DNA of 5,843 nt from Caldisericota bacterium. GTDB lineage: Bacteria > Caldisericota > Caldisericia > Cryosericales > Cryosericaceae. Position numbers and translations under genes: made by a program. Of the stretch, positions 5,352-5,843 are shown piece after piece. Every line of letters starts with the position of its first letter. Position 1 is the stretch's first letter. The notes below the pieces were generated by a model. That model saw nothing but the letters and a program-made list of their open reading frames with translations, was not told the DNA's origin and searched no databases. The stretch spans positions 1 through 5,843 of the forward strand of contig JAPLGK010000124.1 of the NCBI GenBank assembly GCA_026390195.1, given 5' to 3'.

Positions 5352-5843
5352 ATGTTCGAAAAAGCAATTGACAAGAAGGACATTGGCGAACTTGCACTGT
5401 CGCTGGGTATCCGCGACGAGGAAGTCGATTTCTTTGGCAGGTACATGGCCAAGATCGATTATCATATCCTGAATCGCTTGCAGGACAAGCCGGATGGGAA
5501 GTACATCGATGTAACTGCTATCACGCCGACACCGTTTGGCGAAGGCAAGACGGTCACGACCATTGGGCTGGGCATGGCGCTGAACAAACTGGGATTGAAG
5601 ACGGTCAACACACTGCGCGAACCGTCCATGGGTCCAGTCTTTGGTATCAAGGGCGGTGGGACAGGTGGTGGCAAGTCTTCTCTCTTTCCGATGGAACAGA
5701 TCAACCTGCACTTCACGGGTGACATTCATGCAGTAGAGACAGCAACCAACCTGCTGGCCGCGGTGGTGGACAACCATATCTCTCAGGGAAACGAACTGGA
5801 CATCGATCCTCAGAGCATCAGCTGGCGCAGGACCATGGACGTG
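5352..5843 (+). CDS. fhs: Formate-tetrahydrofolate ligase, N-terminal part
   Basis: Joins formate to tetrahydrofolate with ATP to make 10-formyltetrahydrofolate, feeding purine synthesis and, in acetogens, the methyl branch of the Wood-Ljungdahl pathway. The frame covers 164 codons to the window edge; full enzymes have about 550 residues, so about 30% is present. Seen: ITPTPFGEGKTVTTIGLG (57-74), the ATP-binding P-loop with Lys66; LREPSMGPVFGIKGG (88-102), and PMEQINLHFTGDIHA (113-127), both conserved in the family; then LLAAVVDNHISQGNELDIDP (134-153). The loop at 103-112 reads GTGGGKSSLF, where well-known members have AAGGGYSQVV or similar. Start: ATG 5352 lies eight bases after AAGGGAG (5337-5343), and the N-terminus (about 50 residues before the P-loop region) has the usual length. 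Identity is clear; pathway use cannot be read from this window, since folD, metF and acs genes are not visible. Confidence 0.96.
   Translation, partial: MFEKAIDKKDIGELALSLGIRDEEVDFFGRYMAKIDYHILNRLQDKPDGKYIDVTAITPTPFGEGKTVTTIGLGMALNKLGLKTVNTLREPSMGPVFGIKGGGTGGGKSSLFPMEQINLHFTGDIHAVETATNLLAAVVDNHISQGNELDIDPQSISWRRTMDV

Noticed and set aside
5106..5777. A 223-codon open frame on the minus strand over the uppP end and fhs start
   Set aside because: It is antisense to two identified genes and crosses the promoter region of fhs. No family motif is seen.

Overview
This 5843-base window comes from a bacterium with fairly GC-rich coding DNA (roughly 60% by eye). It holds six protein genes, mostly housekeeping or cell-envelope functions. 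The first gene runs on the minus strand and leaves the window at base 1. The other five run on the plus strand, and the last is cut off at base 5843. The genes have clear Shine-Dalgarno sites, a bacterial lipoprotein signal and sigma-70-type promoter elements. An actinobacterial-type phosphofructokinase and a divergent formyltetrahydrofolate synthetase do not by themselves fix the phylum, so I leave the taxon open.

Layout: (1) Bases 1-993, minus strand: a phosphofructokinase missing only its last few residues. Its active-site pair (GGDD and PKTMDND) points to pyrophosphate rather than ATP as phosphoryl donor. It is read from a good promoter (TTGACT-16-TACAAT) in the divergent spacer. (2) Bases 1149-2576, plus strand: a secreted M28-family zinc aminopeptidase, anchored as a lipoprotein and starting at GTG. 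(3) Bases 2705-3397: a six-helix membrane protein made of two SdpI-like halves. (4) Bases 3398-3608: a gene-poor spacer holding a short orphan coding-like tail and a 37-base nested inverted repeat, possibly the trace of a small mobile or REP-like element. (5) Bases 3609-4337: a stand-alone class II glutamine amidotransferase of the YafJ type. (6) Bases 4464-5279: undecaprenyl-diphosphatase UppP/BacA, whose start codon lies in a small perfect hairpin. (7) Bases 5352-5843: the N-terminal 164 residues of formate-tetrahydrofolate ligase (Fhs), with its own probable -10 element.

The genes do not form one pathway. The phosphofructokinase and Fhs are central carbon and one-carbon enzymes. UppP recycles the cell-wall lipid carrier. 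The M28 lipoprotein and SdpI-like protein act at or outside the membrane. Every neighbouring pair of genes is separated by 72 to 211 bases, and promoter- or terminator-like signals lie in several of the gaps, so they are probably mostly separate transcription units. I see no tRNA, rRNA, CRISPR array, intact insertion sequence or new multi-gene system. The points most worth a second look are the pyrophosphate signature, the duplicated SdpI protein, the nested inverted repeat, the uppP start-codon hairpin and the unusual Fhs loop.
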